Positions 16,111 through 24,997 of a DNA stretch of 36,938 bases are shown here, one piece after another. This DNA is from Akkermansiaceae bacterium. Lineage in GTDB: Bacteria; Verrucomicrobiota; Verrucomicrobiia; Verrucomicrobiales; Akkermansiaceae. The notes under the pieces are model-generated. The model was not told the DNA's origin. It searched no databases and saw only the letters and a list, made by a program, of their open reading frames with translations. The position numbers and the translations under genes are program-made. How positions within the stretch are numbered: the first letter of the stretch is position 1; every line of letters starts with the position of its first letter. The stretch covers positions 1 through 36,938 of the forward strand of contig JAKMGP010000082.1 of assembly GCA_022424905.1 (NCBI GenBank), read 5' to 3'.

Positions 16111-16876
16111 TGTTTGTTCTTGATTGTGGGATTTGAAGTCGATCGAGAATTTGAGTCATTATTTCAGCCCACCCGCGAGGTCCAATCTCCTTACTGAGGA
16201 GCATGTCCTTTGCTTCTAAGACGTAATCGCCAGGGGCCTTGATAATGACCCCGATATCCGCAGCCTTTAACATCGCTAGGTCATTAGGGCGATCTCCCAG
16301 CGCGATGATTGCTACCTTCTCTTTTCGGAAATACTGCAGTGGTTTACTTTTATCTGTCTGGCCAAGAACATGAAGAAAACGCCCCCCACGAAGAGTCCTG
16401 AGGCCACGTTCCTTGATTAAATCGCAAAAATCATCCTCCTTCTCTGGCGAATCTTGCCAGACTAATGGTTCACTGAAATGTCGATCTGCGGATCGTTCCG
16501 CAGACTGCCGCCTCAGACCAGTCCACTGCATAATCTCAGACACCCCAACATCGGAATACCCCTTAAATTTGAACTTCGCTCGCAACGACTTAAGAACATC
16601 AAGAATTTCGGCACGCGAAACTCCAAAAGTCTCAACTTTTTCGCCATCATAAATAGCCGAGCCATTTTCAACGACGTAAGGATCAAAATTTCCCAATTCT
16701 CCCCGCATCGCTAACCACTCCGCTCTTGTTTTACTGGTATTGACCACAAGAGGGATCCCCGCTTCGTCCATTCGGTCTAAAACAGGCAGAACAAGGTCAA
16801 ACGAATAATCGTTATGGTCTAGCAACGTCCCATCTAGGTCGCTTACCACCATTAACTTCATCGTTTCATTACCCAT
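16103..16876 (-). CDS. HAD-family glucosyl/mannosyl-3-phosphoglycerate phosphatase
   Basis: 257 residues from the ATG at 16876. The ATG at 16861 is also possible, and the frame is open to 16945 without coding character. HAD motifs are complete: motif I SDLDGTLLD (nucleophile Asp13, Asp15), motif II NTSKTR (47-51), and motif IV GDRPNDLAM (194-202). The type IIB cap contains YVVENGSAIY, a mark of the MpgP/YedP group. It would dephosphorylate glucosyl-3-phosphoglycerate to glucosylglycerate and is the first gene of the three-gene operon. Preference for glucosyl over mannosyl substrate is inferred from the neighbours. Confidence 0.88.
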   Translation of the reverse strand: MGNETMKLMVVSDLDGTLLDHNDYSFDLVLPVLDRMDEAGIPLVVNTSKTRAEWLAMRGELGNFDPYVVENGSAIYDGEKVETFGVSRAEILDVLKSLRAKFKFKGYSDVGVSEIMQWTGLRRQSAERSADRHFSEPLVWQDSPEKEDDFCDLIKERGLRTLRGGRFLHVLGQTDKSKPLQYFRKEKVAIIALGDRPNDLAMLKAADIGVIIKAPGDYVLEAKDMLLSKEIGPRGWAEIMTQILDRLQIPQSRTNNG

Positions 16877-16958
16877 CACGCCTGTCGTAGCGCATCCCGT
16901 GCCAAATCCCGAACGCAAAAATTTTGCCCACTCCAAACAAGACAACGTTATGGGTGAA

Positions 16959-16994
16959 CAAAAAAATTCCGCACCTTCTATCGAAAGCGCGGAA
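16959..16994 (-). terminator. rho-independent terminator of the PEP-CTERM gene
   Basis: On the minus strand TTCCGC and GCGGAA form a stem (16989-16994 with 16967-16972) around a 16-nt loop that may pair further. A T tract follows at 16966-16960. It sits 20 bp after the PEP-CTERM stop and upstream of the HAD operon. Confidence 0.75.
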
Positions 16995-17014
16995 CCTGAA
17001 AACGCTCGGGCAAA

Positions 17015-17629
17015 TTACCGACGCCGACGCATGCCAACCATCAAGACACCTAAACCGAGTAAGAAAGCGGAGGTTGGCTCTGGAACGGGAGCTACCGTGG
17101 TGACATTAAATGCTAATTCGTATTGGTTGCCAAAAGGTTGATTAGCCTCTTGAAATAGACTCCCATTGGTTCCCAAAAGTCCGCCAGCAGTCGCTCCATT
17201 TAAACCAAACCGTCCAAGAGCTGGAGTACCTGATGTGCCATCAGTTACAATTAGGGCGTAGACCGTGTCATCGGTTAAGAGCCCACCCGAGAAGGTTCCA
17301 ACCTCCTGAGCTCCAGCAGTTCCTAGGGTGATCTGATTTGATGAAGCAGCAACCAAAGTCCCTAAGCCTTGAGTTTCCGCGTTACCGTCTGCATCAGTCC
17401 AAAGTTCAATAGTGAAAGGCCCAAGAGCTTCGTTTCCATTCACAACATTCGCCGCAAAGATACCTATCTCAGAGAGCTGGTTTTCGGACCCAATCGTTCC
17501 CGTCGTGAAAGTCTGGGTCATGGTGAGATTGGCTTGGGCACCTCCACCGCTTGAGGGAACGTCGATTATCACGGCACTCTGAGCAAGAGAACCAGCAAAG
17601 AAAGCAGGAAGAAGATTTCGTAAATTCAT
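17015..17629 (-). CDS. PEP-CTERM sorting domain-containing exported protein
   Basis: 204 residues with a short signal peptide (about 1-18). The Thr/Gly-rich mature region of about 160 residues shows a beta-sandwich look. A PEP-CTERM tail closes it (residues about 181-204): VPEPTSA, a hydrophobic segment, then MRRRR. Exosortase (EpsH/XrtA-type) cleaves such tails at the PEP motif for surface or matrix delivery. No exosortase is in the window. The mature region has no family I recognise. A terminator follows. The 187-bp gap to the divergent BNR gene must hold both promoters, but I see no convincing -35/-10 or -24/-12 pair. Confidence 0.92.
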   Translation of the reverse strand: MNLRNLLPAFFAGSLAQSAVIIDVPSSGGGAQANLTMTQTFTTGTIGSENQLSEIGIFAANVVNGNEALGPFTIELWTDADGNAETQGLGTLVAASSNQITLGTAGAQEVGTFSGGLLTDDTVYALIVTDGTSGTPALGRFGLNGATAGGLLGTNGSLFQEANQPFGNQYELAFNVTTVAPVPEPTSAFLLGLGVLMVGMRRRR

Positions 17630-17816
17630 AATGAGGCAGATTTGTTCTGAACCTTTTTTATCCCCGTCTGCTCCATCATTAATAAGTTCCCGCAGGTCTT
17701 TTTATAAAACCAGTTTGGATTTCTTTGTCCTCTGGTGAATAAAGGCAGGCCTAAATTCAATCTCCCACTTTCCCAATAGCGAAATATTTCCAAAGTATCG
17801 TCCGTTTCCCTAACTC

Positions 17817-18950
17817 ATGAACTTTATTCGACTGCCGCTTTTCCTCCCCTCGCTCATCCTCGCGTCGGAACCTGTGACTCTCGATCTCAATGACCGAACC
17901 ACTCACCAAGTCATCGTAGATCGTGAACAAAACCAGTATCTTGGCCACCCTACAACAACCTTACTTGAAGACGGCAAGACGATCCTCTGCGTTTACCCAA
18001 AGGGACATGGGAAAGGCCAAATCGTTTACAAGCGTAGCTCCGATGGCGGCCTCAGCTGGAGTAAACGCCTTTCAACCCCAAAAAGCTGGGCGAGTTCTAA
18101 AGAGGTTCCCACCATTCACAGAGTGATCTCGCCAAATGGTAAAAAGCGGCTGATCGTCTGGTCTGGCCTCTATCCCGCACGTCTCTCAGTCAGCGAGGAT
18201 GATGGTAACAGTTGGAGTGAGCTCAAGCCCGCCGGTGAATGGGGAGGGATTGTGGTTATGGGATTTGTGGAGGCACTCAAAACAGGGCCGGGCCACTACC
18301 TCGCGATGTTTCACGACGACGGCCGCTTCTTCAACAAAGAGCCAATCAAAAACAAACTCCGAACTTTCACTCTTTATCAAACAAAGTCCACCGACGGCGG
18401 ATTAACTTGGTCACAGCCCGAAGCTGTTTACAGATCATCCGATGTCCATCTTTGTGAGCCCGGTTGCATTCGATCTCCCGATGGAAAAACTCTCGCCGTC
18501 CTCCTTCGTGAGAACGCACGGCGCAAAAACTCCCATATTATTTTCTCTAAAGACGAAGGAAAAACATGGAGTTCTCCCCGTGAACTCCCCCTCGCTCTCA
18601 CCGGCGATCGGCACACCGGAAAATATGGACCCGACGGCCGCCTCTTCCTTTCCTACCGTTGTATCTCGCCCAAAGCGAAAGCCAAAGAGCGTTCGTTCGA
18701 AGGAGATTGGGTCGGTTGGGTTGGGACCTGGGACGACCTCGTTGAGGGTAATTCCGGACAATATTTTTTCAGACTCAAGGACAACACTAAAAACTACGAC
18801 ACCTCGTATCCAGGAGTGGAAATCCTCCCCAATGGCACCTTTGTAACAACGACTTATGGACACTGGATTAAAGGAGAGGCTCCCTACGTGATCTCAAGTC
18901 GCTTTCAGCTGAAAGACCTTGATGCCATGGCCAACGAAGCCAAAGAGTAG
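17817..18950 (+). CDS. BNR/Asp-box sialidase-like exported protein
   Basis: 377 residues with a signal peptide (about 1-16). Four Asp boxes mark a beta-propeller: SSDGGLSW, SEDDGNSW, STDGGLTW and SKDEGKTW. A GDRHTGKYGPDGRLFLSYR segment and VHLCEPGCIRSPDG occur between blades. There is no RIP motif near the N terminus and I cannot place the full arginine triad, so sialidase activity is uncertain. Related BNR proteins act on other glycans or only bind them. The CotH protein starts 9 bp downstream and is probably co-transcribed. Confidence 0.85.
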   Translation: MNFIRLPLFLPSLILASEPVTLDLNDRTTHQVIVDREQNQYLGHPTTTLLEDGKTILCVYPKGHGKGQIVYKRSSDGGLSWSKRLSTPKSWASSKEVPTIHRVISPNGKKRLIVWSGLYPARLSVSEDDGNSWSELKPAGEWGGIVVMGFVEALKTGPGHYLAMFHDDGRFFNKEPIKNKLRTFTLYQTKSTDGGLTWSQPEAVYRSSDVHLCEPGCIRSPDGKTLAVLLRENARRKNSHIIFSKDEGKTWSSPRELPLALTGDRHTGKYGPDGRLFLSYRCISPKAKAKERSFEGDWVGWVGTWDDLVEGNSGQYFFRLKDNTKNYDTSYPGVEILPNGTFVTTTYGHWIKGEAPYVISSRFQLKDLDAMANEAKE

Positions 18951-18959
18951 CGTGCACTT

Positions 18960-21900
18960 TTGCAAAACTGGCATCACAAGCAGACCAGCTTCCAGTTTTT
19001 GATTTGGCGAGGGCATCGTCTATTTTTAGGCGTGCTCATTTTTCGCCTCATTCTCTTTTCTCTTCTCGGCCTTTCTCCCATCGCCGCCAATCCGGTAATC
19101 ACGGAGTTTGTTGCCAGCAATATCAATGGACTTCTCGACGAAGACGGAGACACCTCGGACTGGGTCGAGATTCACAACCCAACCTCTTCCCCTATCGACC
19201 TAGTCGGCTGGAATCTCACGGATAGCCCGTCCGATCTCTCAAAGTGGACTTTCCCAGCGATCACGCTCCAAGCAGATGCCTACCTCGTCGTCTTCGCATC
19301 CGGAAAAAACCGAAAGGCAATCGGCGCCGAACTCCATACCAATTTTAGACTCTCAGCGGGTGGAGAATCACTCTCTATCGTCTCCCCTGAGGGCACGCCG
19401 TCCATGTCCTTCGAATTCCCAGCTCAAGTCGCTGATTTTTCTTATGGCACCACTCCCGCCAGCAATACACTTGCGCTGATCTCCGACGTCGCTTCCACCC
19501 GCGTCCTCATCCCCGATTCATCAGACAACGCAGCCATCGGAAACTCTTGGCAAGAGTCCATTTTCGACGATTCCTCTTGGCTGGAGGGCAACCTTGGCGT
19601 CGGATTCGAAAGAGGCAATGGATTTGAAGACGACATCTCCCTCGATCTCGAAGCGGAAGCCTGGGGCATCAACTCTACCGTTTATCTTCGCATCCCCTTC
19701 CCTGATGGTATTGATCCCACCGTTCTCACATCTATCACCCTTAGAATGAAGTATGACGATGGATTCGCAGCCTTCTTAAACGGAACCCCCATCGCTTCCG
19801 CCAACGCCCCCGCCACTCTCAACTGGAATTCCAACTCCACCACCAGTCGCTCCGATTCCCAAGCCTTACAATTTCAAGATTTTGATCTCACGGCCCATCT
19901 TGAACTTCTCAATCCAGACAATAACCTCCTCGCCATCCATGGGCTCAATCAATTTTCCAACAGTGGCGATCTCCTCATTCGACCTCAGTTAATCGCAACC
20001 ACTAGCGAGAACCTCCTCTCAACAATCGGCTATTTTTCCTCACCCACGCCGGGAAGTATCAATGCTGCCAACAACACTCCCGATCCCATGGGCGCCCCAT
20101 CAGGAAAAGTCACTCTCTCGGAACCTTCCGGCGTCAAAACCGGAGATATTACCGTCGAACTCACGACCGAAAACCCGTCCGTGATCCGCTACACTCTCGA
20201 CGGTTCTACACCCAACACCTCGAGTTTTCTTTACTCTGCCCCTCTCACCCTTTCAGATCCCAGCCAGCTCAGAGCGCGAGCTTACGAAACTAATCGCTCC
20301 CCCGGCCCCGTCGCTACTGGTGATTACGCTTTTCTTGATCCCTCTCTCAGCGGCTATCTTTCGGATATTCCCGTTCTTATCATGGATAACTTCGGAGCCG
20401 GCGCCTACCCCAATAAAGGACGATCGAACGATGGCCGGAACATTCGACAGCGCCCGCGACAAGCGAACGTCATGAGCATCTTTGAAACCGCTCCAAACGG
20501 GCAACCCTTTTCTCAACCCGCCACTCTAGAAAGCCGCAGTGGTTGCCGGGTTCGTGGATCCAGCTCAAGTCAATTCCCACGTAAACCCCTCTCAGTTGAG
20601 TTCTGGGACGACGATGATACCGAGCGTAAGCTTTCCCCCTTTGGCATGAAGGAGGAAGCAGACTGGATCCTCAATGCGCCTAACCCGGTCTACGACCGCG
20701 CCCTTATTCACAATCCCGTTTCCTTTGGCTTCGCCAAGCTCATCGGAGCCCTCGCACCCGAGTCCAAAGTCATTGCAGTTTTCCAAAACACCGATGGCGG
20801 AAAGGTCAGGCCTTCAGATCTTGAAGGCCTTTACATTTTCTCAGAGAAGATCGGACGTAATCGCGCAGGGGCAAATTTTAAGAAGCTAAACGAGTTCGCT
20901 AACGACGGAGGATGGATGCTCAACATTGACCGCATGTCAGCGATTCCCGATGACCTTCCAGCCGACACCATCCAACCAAACTTCCACGCCGCTGGACCAA
21001 ACGGAATCCTTCAGATCCCCGACGACCAGCAAAACTCGGGCGGCTCGCAATCAGTCGACGACATCTCAGAGTATTATCACTCCTATCTTAACTTCCACAG
21101 CCCCGACGGCTACTCCATTCTCGACGATCAAAGAAGCATCATCCAATCGAAGCTCCGTGCGATGGACGCCGCAGTCTGGTCGCCTAATTCCTCGGACCCC
21201 CTAATCGGATACCGAGCCCACCTAGATCCCGAAAGCTGGGCTCGTGCCTTCACCGTTCATAATTTCGCCAAGAACCAAGACGCACACGTTCTCTCAACCT
21301 ATATTTACCAAGAGGATCCCCAATCTCTCATCCAAATGGGCCCCGTCTGGGATTTCGACCGGGCTTACACATGGAAGGGTTCTGCTCGATCGACTCCACT
21401 CTGGGCAGCGGACCGAGACTGGTATGACGGTCTATTTGATGACTCCGACTTTAGACAAATCCACCAAGACCTTTGGCAAAAAGCTCGCCTCGAAACCATT
21501 ACCGATACTGCACTGCAAAATCTCGTCGACACCGCCGCCACCGGACCAAACGCAGCACAAGTCTCAGCCAGCGGATTGAGGTTCTCCACCTGGCGAAGCC
21601 GCATCTCCTCACTCCGCACTTGGGTTGTGGATCGAGCTAATTATTTAGACACCCGATATGAACCCCTTCCCTCCTTGTCCCCTGAACTCGAAGTGTTTCA
21701 GAACTCCATCCAAGTCAATATGACACCTACCGCAGGAGGCATCGTTTATTTTACAACCAATGGCAATGATCCACGAGATCACGGTGGCGCCGCTTCTCCC
21801 TCCGCCTCCATTTACTCCGCTCCTATCACCGTGAATTCCCGTACTCGAATCATGGCCCGGACCAAAGATGGTTCACGCTGGAGTGGCCCGGTCGAGCTCA

Positions 21901-22799
21901 ACTACTTCCGCACAGACGACCTTCCCCAACTAGTCGTTAGCGAAATTCACTATCACCCTCTCGACCCAACACCGGCCGAATACGCCTTGGGGTTTGAAGA
22001 AGCCAAAGATTTCGAATTCCTTGAATTAATGAACATCGGATCATCCGCCATCAACCTCTCGACCCTCGCTCTCGACGGCGGAATCACTTTCACCTTCCCT
22101 AACATCATTCTCCCTGCCGGAAACCGCATTATCGTGGCAGATAATCTCGACGCTTTTACCGCCCGCTACGGTCTAGATCATCCTGTGACCGGCGAATTCT
22201 CCGGCTCACTTGGGAACTCGGGAGACCAAATCATCATTCGTGACACCTTGCTCAACCTAGAACTTTTAAATTTTTCGTATTCAGACGCCTCTCCATGGCC
22301 CACTTGCGCGGATGGCGGAAATTATAGTCTTGTTCTCAAGAATCCTGAAACTTCGCCGGATCACAATGAAGCCGCAAACTGGCGCTGCAGCTCACTTCCC
22401 GGAGGTAATCCCGGAGACCTCGACAACAGAGCCCCGTTCACCGATATCGCAAACCTCGATAACGACGGCGACGGACTGAGCGCCCTTCTCGAACACTTTC
22501 TCGGAACGTCCGATTCCAATTCAAGCGAAGGAGCTAGCAGTTACCAACTCAACACCATCAATCTTCCGGACGGGTCCATCTACCCGACTTTCTCCATCAC
22601 CTATCCGATTGGAGCCGACGACATTACCCCGGATGCCTTCTGGTCATCCGATCTTCAAAGTTGGTCCAATTCCCCCAGCGAGCGAATCCTTGTGAGTGAA
22701 ACTCAAAATGGGGACGGAAGCATAACTGCGACGTGGCGTTCAAATTCAGAAGGAAACATTTCCCCACAATTCTTCCGCCTCCAAGTTACCAAAAACTAA
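18960..22799 (+). CDS. giant secreted protein: lamin-tail, chitobiase C-terminal and CotH kinase domains
   Basis: 1279 residues if started at the TTG at 18960. A GTG at 19032 would give a tidier signal peptide (LIFRLILFSLLGLSPIAA). Domains in order: lamin tail domain (about 45-150: ITEFVASN, DWVEIHNP); a jelly-roll-like region (about 170-345); a chitobiase-C-like Ig domain (about 380-455: IRYTLDGSTP); a CotH kinase-like core (about 470-850: SGCRVRGSSSSQFPRKPL, then ADWILNAP and GPVWDFDRAYTW); a second chitobiase-C-like domain (about 895-965); a second lamin tail (about 975-1110: VSEIHYHP); and a C-terminal region with NLDNDGDGLSALLEHFLGT and a final FFRLQV. CotH phosphorylates spore coat proteins in Bacillus. 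Here a protein kinase-like or structural role outside the cell is only possible. Confidence 0.9.
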   Translation: MQNWHHKQTSFQFLIWRGHRLFLGVLIFRLILFSLLGLSPIAANPVITEFVASNINGLLDEDGDTSDWVEIHNPTSSPIDLVGWNLTDSPSDLSKWTFPAITLQADAYLVVFASGKNRKAIGAELHTNFRLSAGGESLSIVSPEGTPSMSFEFPAQVADFSYGTTPASNTLALISDVASTRVLIPDSSDNAAIGNSWQESIFDDSSWLEGNLGVGFERGNGFEDDISLDLEAEAWGINSTVYLRIPFPDGIDPTVLTSITLRMKYDDGFAAFLNGTPIASANAPATLNWNSNSTTSRSDSQALQFQDFDLTAHLELLNPDNNLLAIHGLNQFSNSGDLLIRPQLIATTSENLLSTIGYFSSPTPGSINAANNTPDPMGAPSGKVTLSEPSGVKTGDITVELTTENPSVIRYTLDGSTPNTSSFLYSAPLTLSDPSQLRARAYETNRSPGPVATGDYAFLDPSLSGYLSDIPVLIMDNFGAGAYPNKGRSNDGRNIRQRPRQANVMSIFETAPNGQPFSQPATLESRSGCRVRGSSSSQFPRKPLSVEFWDDDDTERKLSPFGMKEEADWILNAPNPVYDRALIHNPVSFGFAKLIGALAPESKVIAVFQNTDGGKVRPSDLEGLYIFSEKIGRNRAGANFKKLNEFANDGGWMLNIDRMSAIPDDLPADTIQPNFHAAGPNGILQIPDDQQNSGGSQSVDDISEYYHSYLNFHSPDGYSILDDQRSIIQSKLRAMDAAVWSPNSSDPLIGYRAHLDPESWARAFTVHNFAKNQDAHVLSTYIYQEDPQSLIQMGPVWDFDRAYTWKGSARSTPLWAADRDWYDGLFDDSDFRQIHQDLWQKARLETITDTALQNLVDTAATGPNAAQVSASGLRFSTWRSRISSLRTWVVDRANYLDTRYEPLPSLSPELEVFQNSIQVNMTPTAGGIVYFTTNGNDPRDHGGAASPSASIYSAPITVNSRTRIMARTKDGSRWSGPVELNYFRTDDLPQLVVSEIHYHPLDPTPAEYALGFEEAKDFEFLELMNIGSSAINLSTLALDGGITFTFPNIILPAGNRIIVADNLDAFTARYGLDHPVTGEFSGSLGNSGDQIIIRDTLLNLELLNFSYSDASPWPTCADGGNYSLVLKNPETSPDHNEAANWRCSSLPGGNPGDLDNRAPFTDIANLDNDGDGLSALLEHFLGTSDSNSSEGASSYQLNTINLPDGSIYPTFSITYPIGADDITPDAFWSSDLQSWSNSPSERILVSETQNGDGSITATWRSNSEGNISPQFFRLQVTKN

Positions 22800-22816
22800 T
22801 CGGGCCTTTCCTAGGG

Positions 22817-22960
22817 TTACTCAACCGGAAAGAAAATCTTCCAGGGAACCTTTCCGGTCACATCAATCTCAACGTGACTCACTCCATTTCCATCATTCGT
22901 GGGAGATGTGCCATTTATGAAAAAAGGCTCGGTGTCAGAAAATTCAGTTAAACCCCTCTT
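22817..22960 (-). other. 47-codon open frame continuing in phase after the sialidase TAG
   Basis: Directly after the sialidase TAG (22961-22963) the same frame stays open for 47 codons to a TAA at 22817-22819. The translation ends in a peptide of protein-like composition: FFINGTSPTNDGNG, then SHVEIDVTGK, then VPWKIFFPVE. There is no start codon of its own close to a ribosome site. It may be a lost C-terminal tail cut off by a nonsense mutation, a remnant of another gene, or chance (an open run this long is not rare). No function is claimed. Confidence 0.3.
22825..22857. terminator. hairpin between convergent CotH and sialidase genes
   Basis: CCGGAAAG (22825-22832) and CTTTCCGG (22850-22857) are exact reverse complements with a 17-nt loop, 25 bp after the CotH stop. 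No T tract follows on the plus strand, so termination would be Rho-aided or the hairpin would act as an RNA stabiliser. Confidence 0.4.
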
Positions 22961-24916
22961 CTAATTTGATAATTCATTAAGCGGAAAACGGATAAAATAC
23001 AACTCAGTCACCCCCTCATAAAGGACTCCGATCTTATCATCTCCCACCGGAGCAAGGCTCGAATAACCATTTCCAAGCCGAGCATCGTAAAGGGTGTGCC
23101 ACTTCTCCGGCCACGTCATCCCCTCATCTTCCGAAACCTTAATCGTCGTGTTATACCGACCCCTCGTTGTATTCGGATTTGAAAAATACAAACGCTTACC
23201 AATCCGAATCAAGCTCGCCATGCAAACTGGCTCACGCAGACCCTTGCGATCAGTCGGGTGGAGCTCCCAGGTCTTTCCCAAATCACGCGTCACACCCACC
23301 GTCCGCGCCCCACCACGATTATCACGGCAGTTCAGCATCAATGATCCGTCCTTCAATTCCACCACCTGGGCCTCGGTCGTATTCGACTTAATCCCAGTCC
23401 CAATTTCCCAATTCTTCCCATGATCTTTGCTAAACATGATCGACGAATATGGCGTCCTTCTCGGGCCGGCTTGAAATTGGGCTGCAAATACGAGAGTCCC
23501 ATCCTTCATCGTGATCCCCGCACCTGGCCCTTGCAAAAGAAAATGCCACTCCGGATTCTTTAATTGCTTAGTCACATTAAGCGGCTTCGACCAACTTACT
23601 CCATCGTCATCACTATAAGAAATCATCAACTGCCCCGTCTGCTCCGGCGTCATTCCCTGACCCGAACCATTCCATGACCGGTTTCCGTGACTCCATGTCG
23701 CTACCACCCAAACCCTGCCCGTCTTACGATCCACCAAAATAGCCGGATCACCTACTCCATCAAAGCGCCACTTAGGATCATCTCCCATATCCATAATAAC
23801 CTTCATCTTCTCCCAAGTCTGCCCCCCATTTGTGCTCCGACTCATTCCCACATCGATGTCACCCGGCAAGTCGCCACCCCCGCGCCACCGAACATCATAA
23901 ACCGCAATCAAACTCCCGCCATTCGTCTGGACCATCCCTGGGATCCGATAAGCTTTCGAATCGTCATCCCCGTGCAATCGCAGAGCATAACCAATTCGCT
24001 GATTTCCTTTGGGCGAAGTGACCTCCGGCTTCTGAGTCGCGCCGTCACTCCACTCCACCGAAAGGATCTGTGCATCAACTCTTCCATCCAAATCAGCGTT
24101 CTCCTTCAATTCAATCGAGACCCAAAAATAATTATCACCCGTAACCAGCTTCGCACTCCCCTCACAAATTAAATCTCTCCCATCCTTCTTTGCTATCCCA
24201 AAAACCTCACCAACTCCCGCCTTCGCTTCACTGCCTGAGAAAAGAATCGTCACCGACTTCACCGCATCAATTTCCGTAGTCCCTTCCAAACCGATCCGAA
24301 GCTTCACAACCTCCTTTGCATCTGTGCGACCTTCCGCCACCAAATGTAATCCCACTACTGGGTTCACCTCCTTACGAACCAACACAGGCACCACCGGTTG
24401 GATTGCGGCCACCTTCGTCACCACCATTGGCTTCACCGGTTCAATCCTGAGCTCATCAATCATAATCCCGCTCGCTTCCGGAGTCGTGCTCCGAAATCGT
24501 AGAGCCTTTACCTCCGCCCCTAACTGCACCTCCACCAAAGTTGAAAAACCTCCCACCCGAATCGCCTTATCCCCTCGGTAAATCTCGCTCCAGCGATCTT
24601 TCTCCAAAGCTTCAATCCCAAACGAAAATGGCTTTCTCGAAGTCCATCGCTCCGACCAAAAAGACAAAATTCCCTTTTCGCCAAGCGACTCCTCAAAAAC
24701 AAATTTCACCTCACGTTTCTCACCCCCAAGCAAACGCAACGATTGCTTGCCAGCCTTGGCATGACCCCCATGAATCACCGCGTCCCCTTTTCGCGCAACC
24801 AAAATTCCACCCTCAAGCTTAAGCTTTTCAAACTCACCCAAAGGTAATTTTTCAAACCCTTCACCCGCCGCCCGTAAGCAGACCACCACCAAAATAATCC
24901 ATACTAAAGTTGTCAT
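22961..24916 (-). CDS. exo-alpha-sialidase (GH33)
   Basis: 651 residues: signal peptide (about 1-17), an N-terminal beta-sandwich (about 20-160), an Ig-like BNR-associated domain (about 185-300) and a six-bladed propeller. The catalytic set is complete: Arg324 in the YRIPG motif, an acidic GDID around 352-355, Glu515 (TTEAQVVEL), Arg531 (CRDNRGG), Arg587 (RGRYNTT), Tyr618 (GYSSL) and Glu634 (VLYEGV). Five Asp boxes occur (STNGGQTW, SDDDGVSW, SKDHGKNW, TRDLGKTW, SEDEGMTW). It should release terminal sialic acids from glycans outside the cytoplasm, as in gut and marine relatives. It is divergent from a GntR/LacI-type regulator. No sialic acid transport or catabolic genes are in the window. Confidence 0.95.
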   Translation of the reverse strand: MTTLVWIILVVVCLRAAGEGFEKLPLGEFEKLKLEGGILVARKGDAVIHGGHAKAGKQSLRLLGGEKREVKFVFEESLGEKGILSFWSERWTSRKPFSFGIEALEKDRWSEIYRGDKAIRVGGFSTLVEVQLGAEVKALRFRSTTPEASGIMIDELRIEPVKPMVVTKVAAIQPVVPVLVRKEVNPVVGLHLVAEGRTDAKEVVKLRIGLEGTTEIDAVKSVTILFSGSEAKAGVGEVFGIAKKDGRDLICEGSAKLVTGDNYFWVSIELKENADLDGRVDAQILSVEWSDGATQKPEVTSPKGNQRIGYALRLHGDDDSKAYRIPGMVQTNGGSLIAVYDVRWRGGGDLPGDIDVGMSRSTNGGQTWEKMKVIMDMGDDPKWRFDGVGDPAILVDRKTGRVWVVATWSHGNRSWNGSGQGMTPEQTGQLMISYSDDDGVSWSKPLNVTKQLKNPEWHFLLQGPGAGITMKDGTLVFAAQFQAGPRRTPYSSIMFSKDHGKNWEIGTGIKSNTTEAQVVELKDGSLMLNCRDNRGGARTVGVTRDLGKTWELHPTDRKGLREPVCMASLIRIGKRLYFSNPNTTRGRYNTTIKVSEDEGMTWPEKWHTLYDARLGNGYSSLAPVGDDKIGVLYEGVTELYFIRFPLNELSN

Positions 24917-24951
24917 AAACGAATGCTGTCACAGAGAAGCCCTGAAACCCC

Positions 24952-24969
24952 GAATATTAACTGGTATTC
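24952..24969. promoter_or_regulatory. candidate operator in the sialidase/regulator gap
   Basis: GAATA (24952-24956) and TATTC (24965-24969) form an inverted repeat with an 8-bp spacer. It lies in the 81-bp gap between the sialidase start (24916) and the regulator ATG (24998). The size suits a dimeric winged-helix regulator. Only one copy is seen, so this is inference. Confidence 0.3.
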
Positions 24970-24997
24970 AAAAAAGACCACCTTATTCTCCCCCGAC

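Noticed and set aside
20253..20516. Minus-strand open frames inside the CotH gene
   Set aside because: All are shadows of a long, clearly recognisable plus-strand protein.
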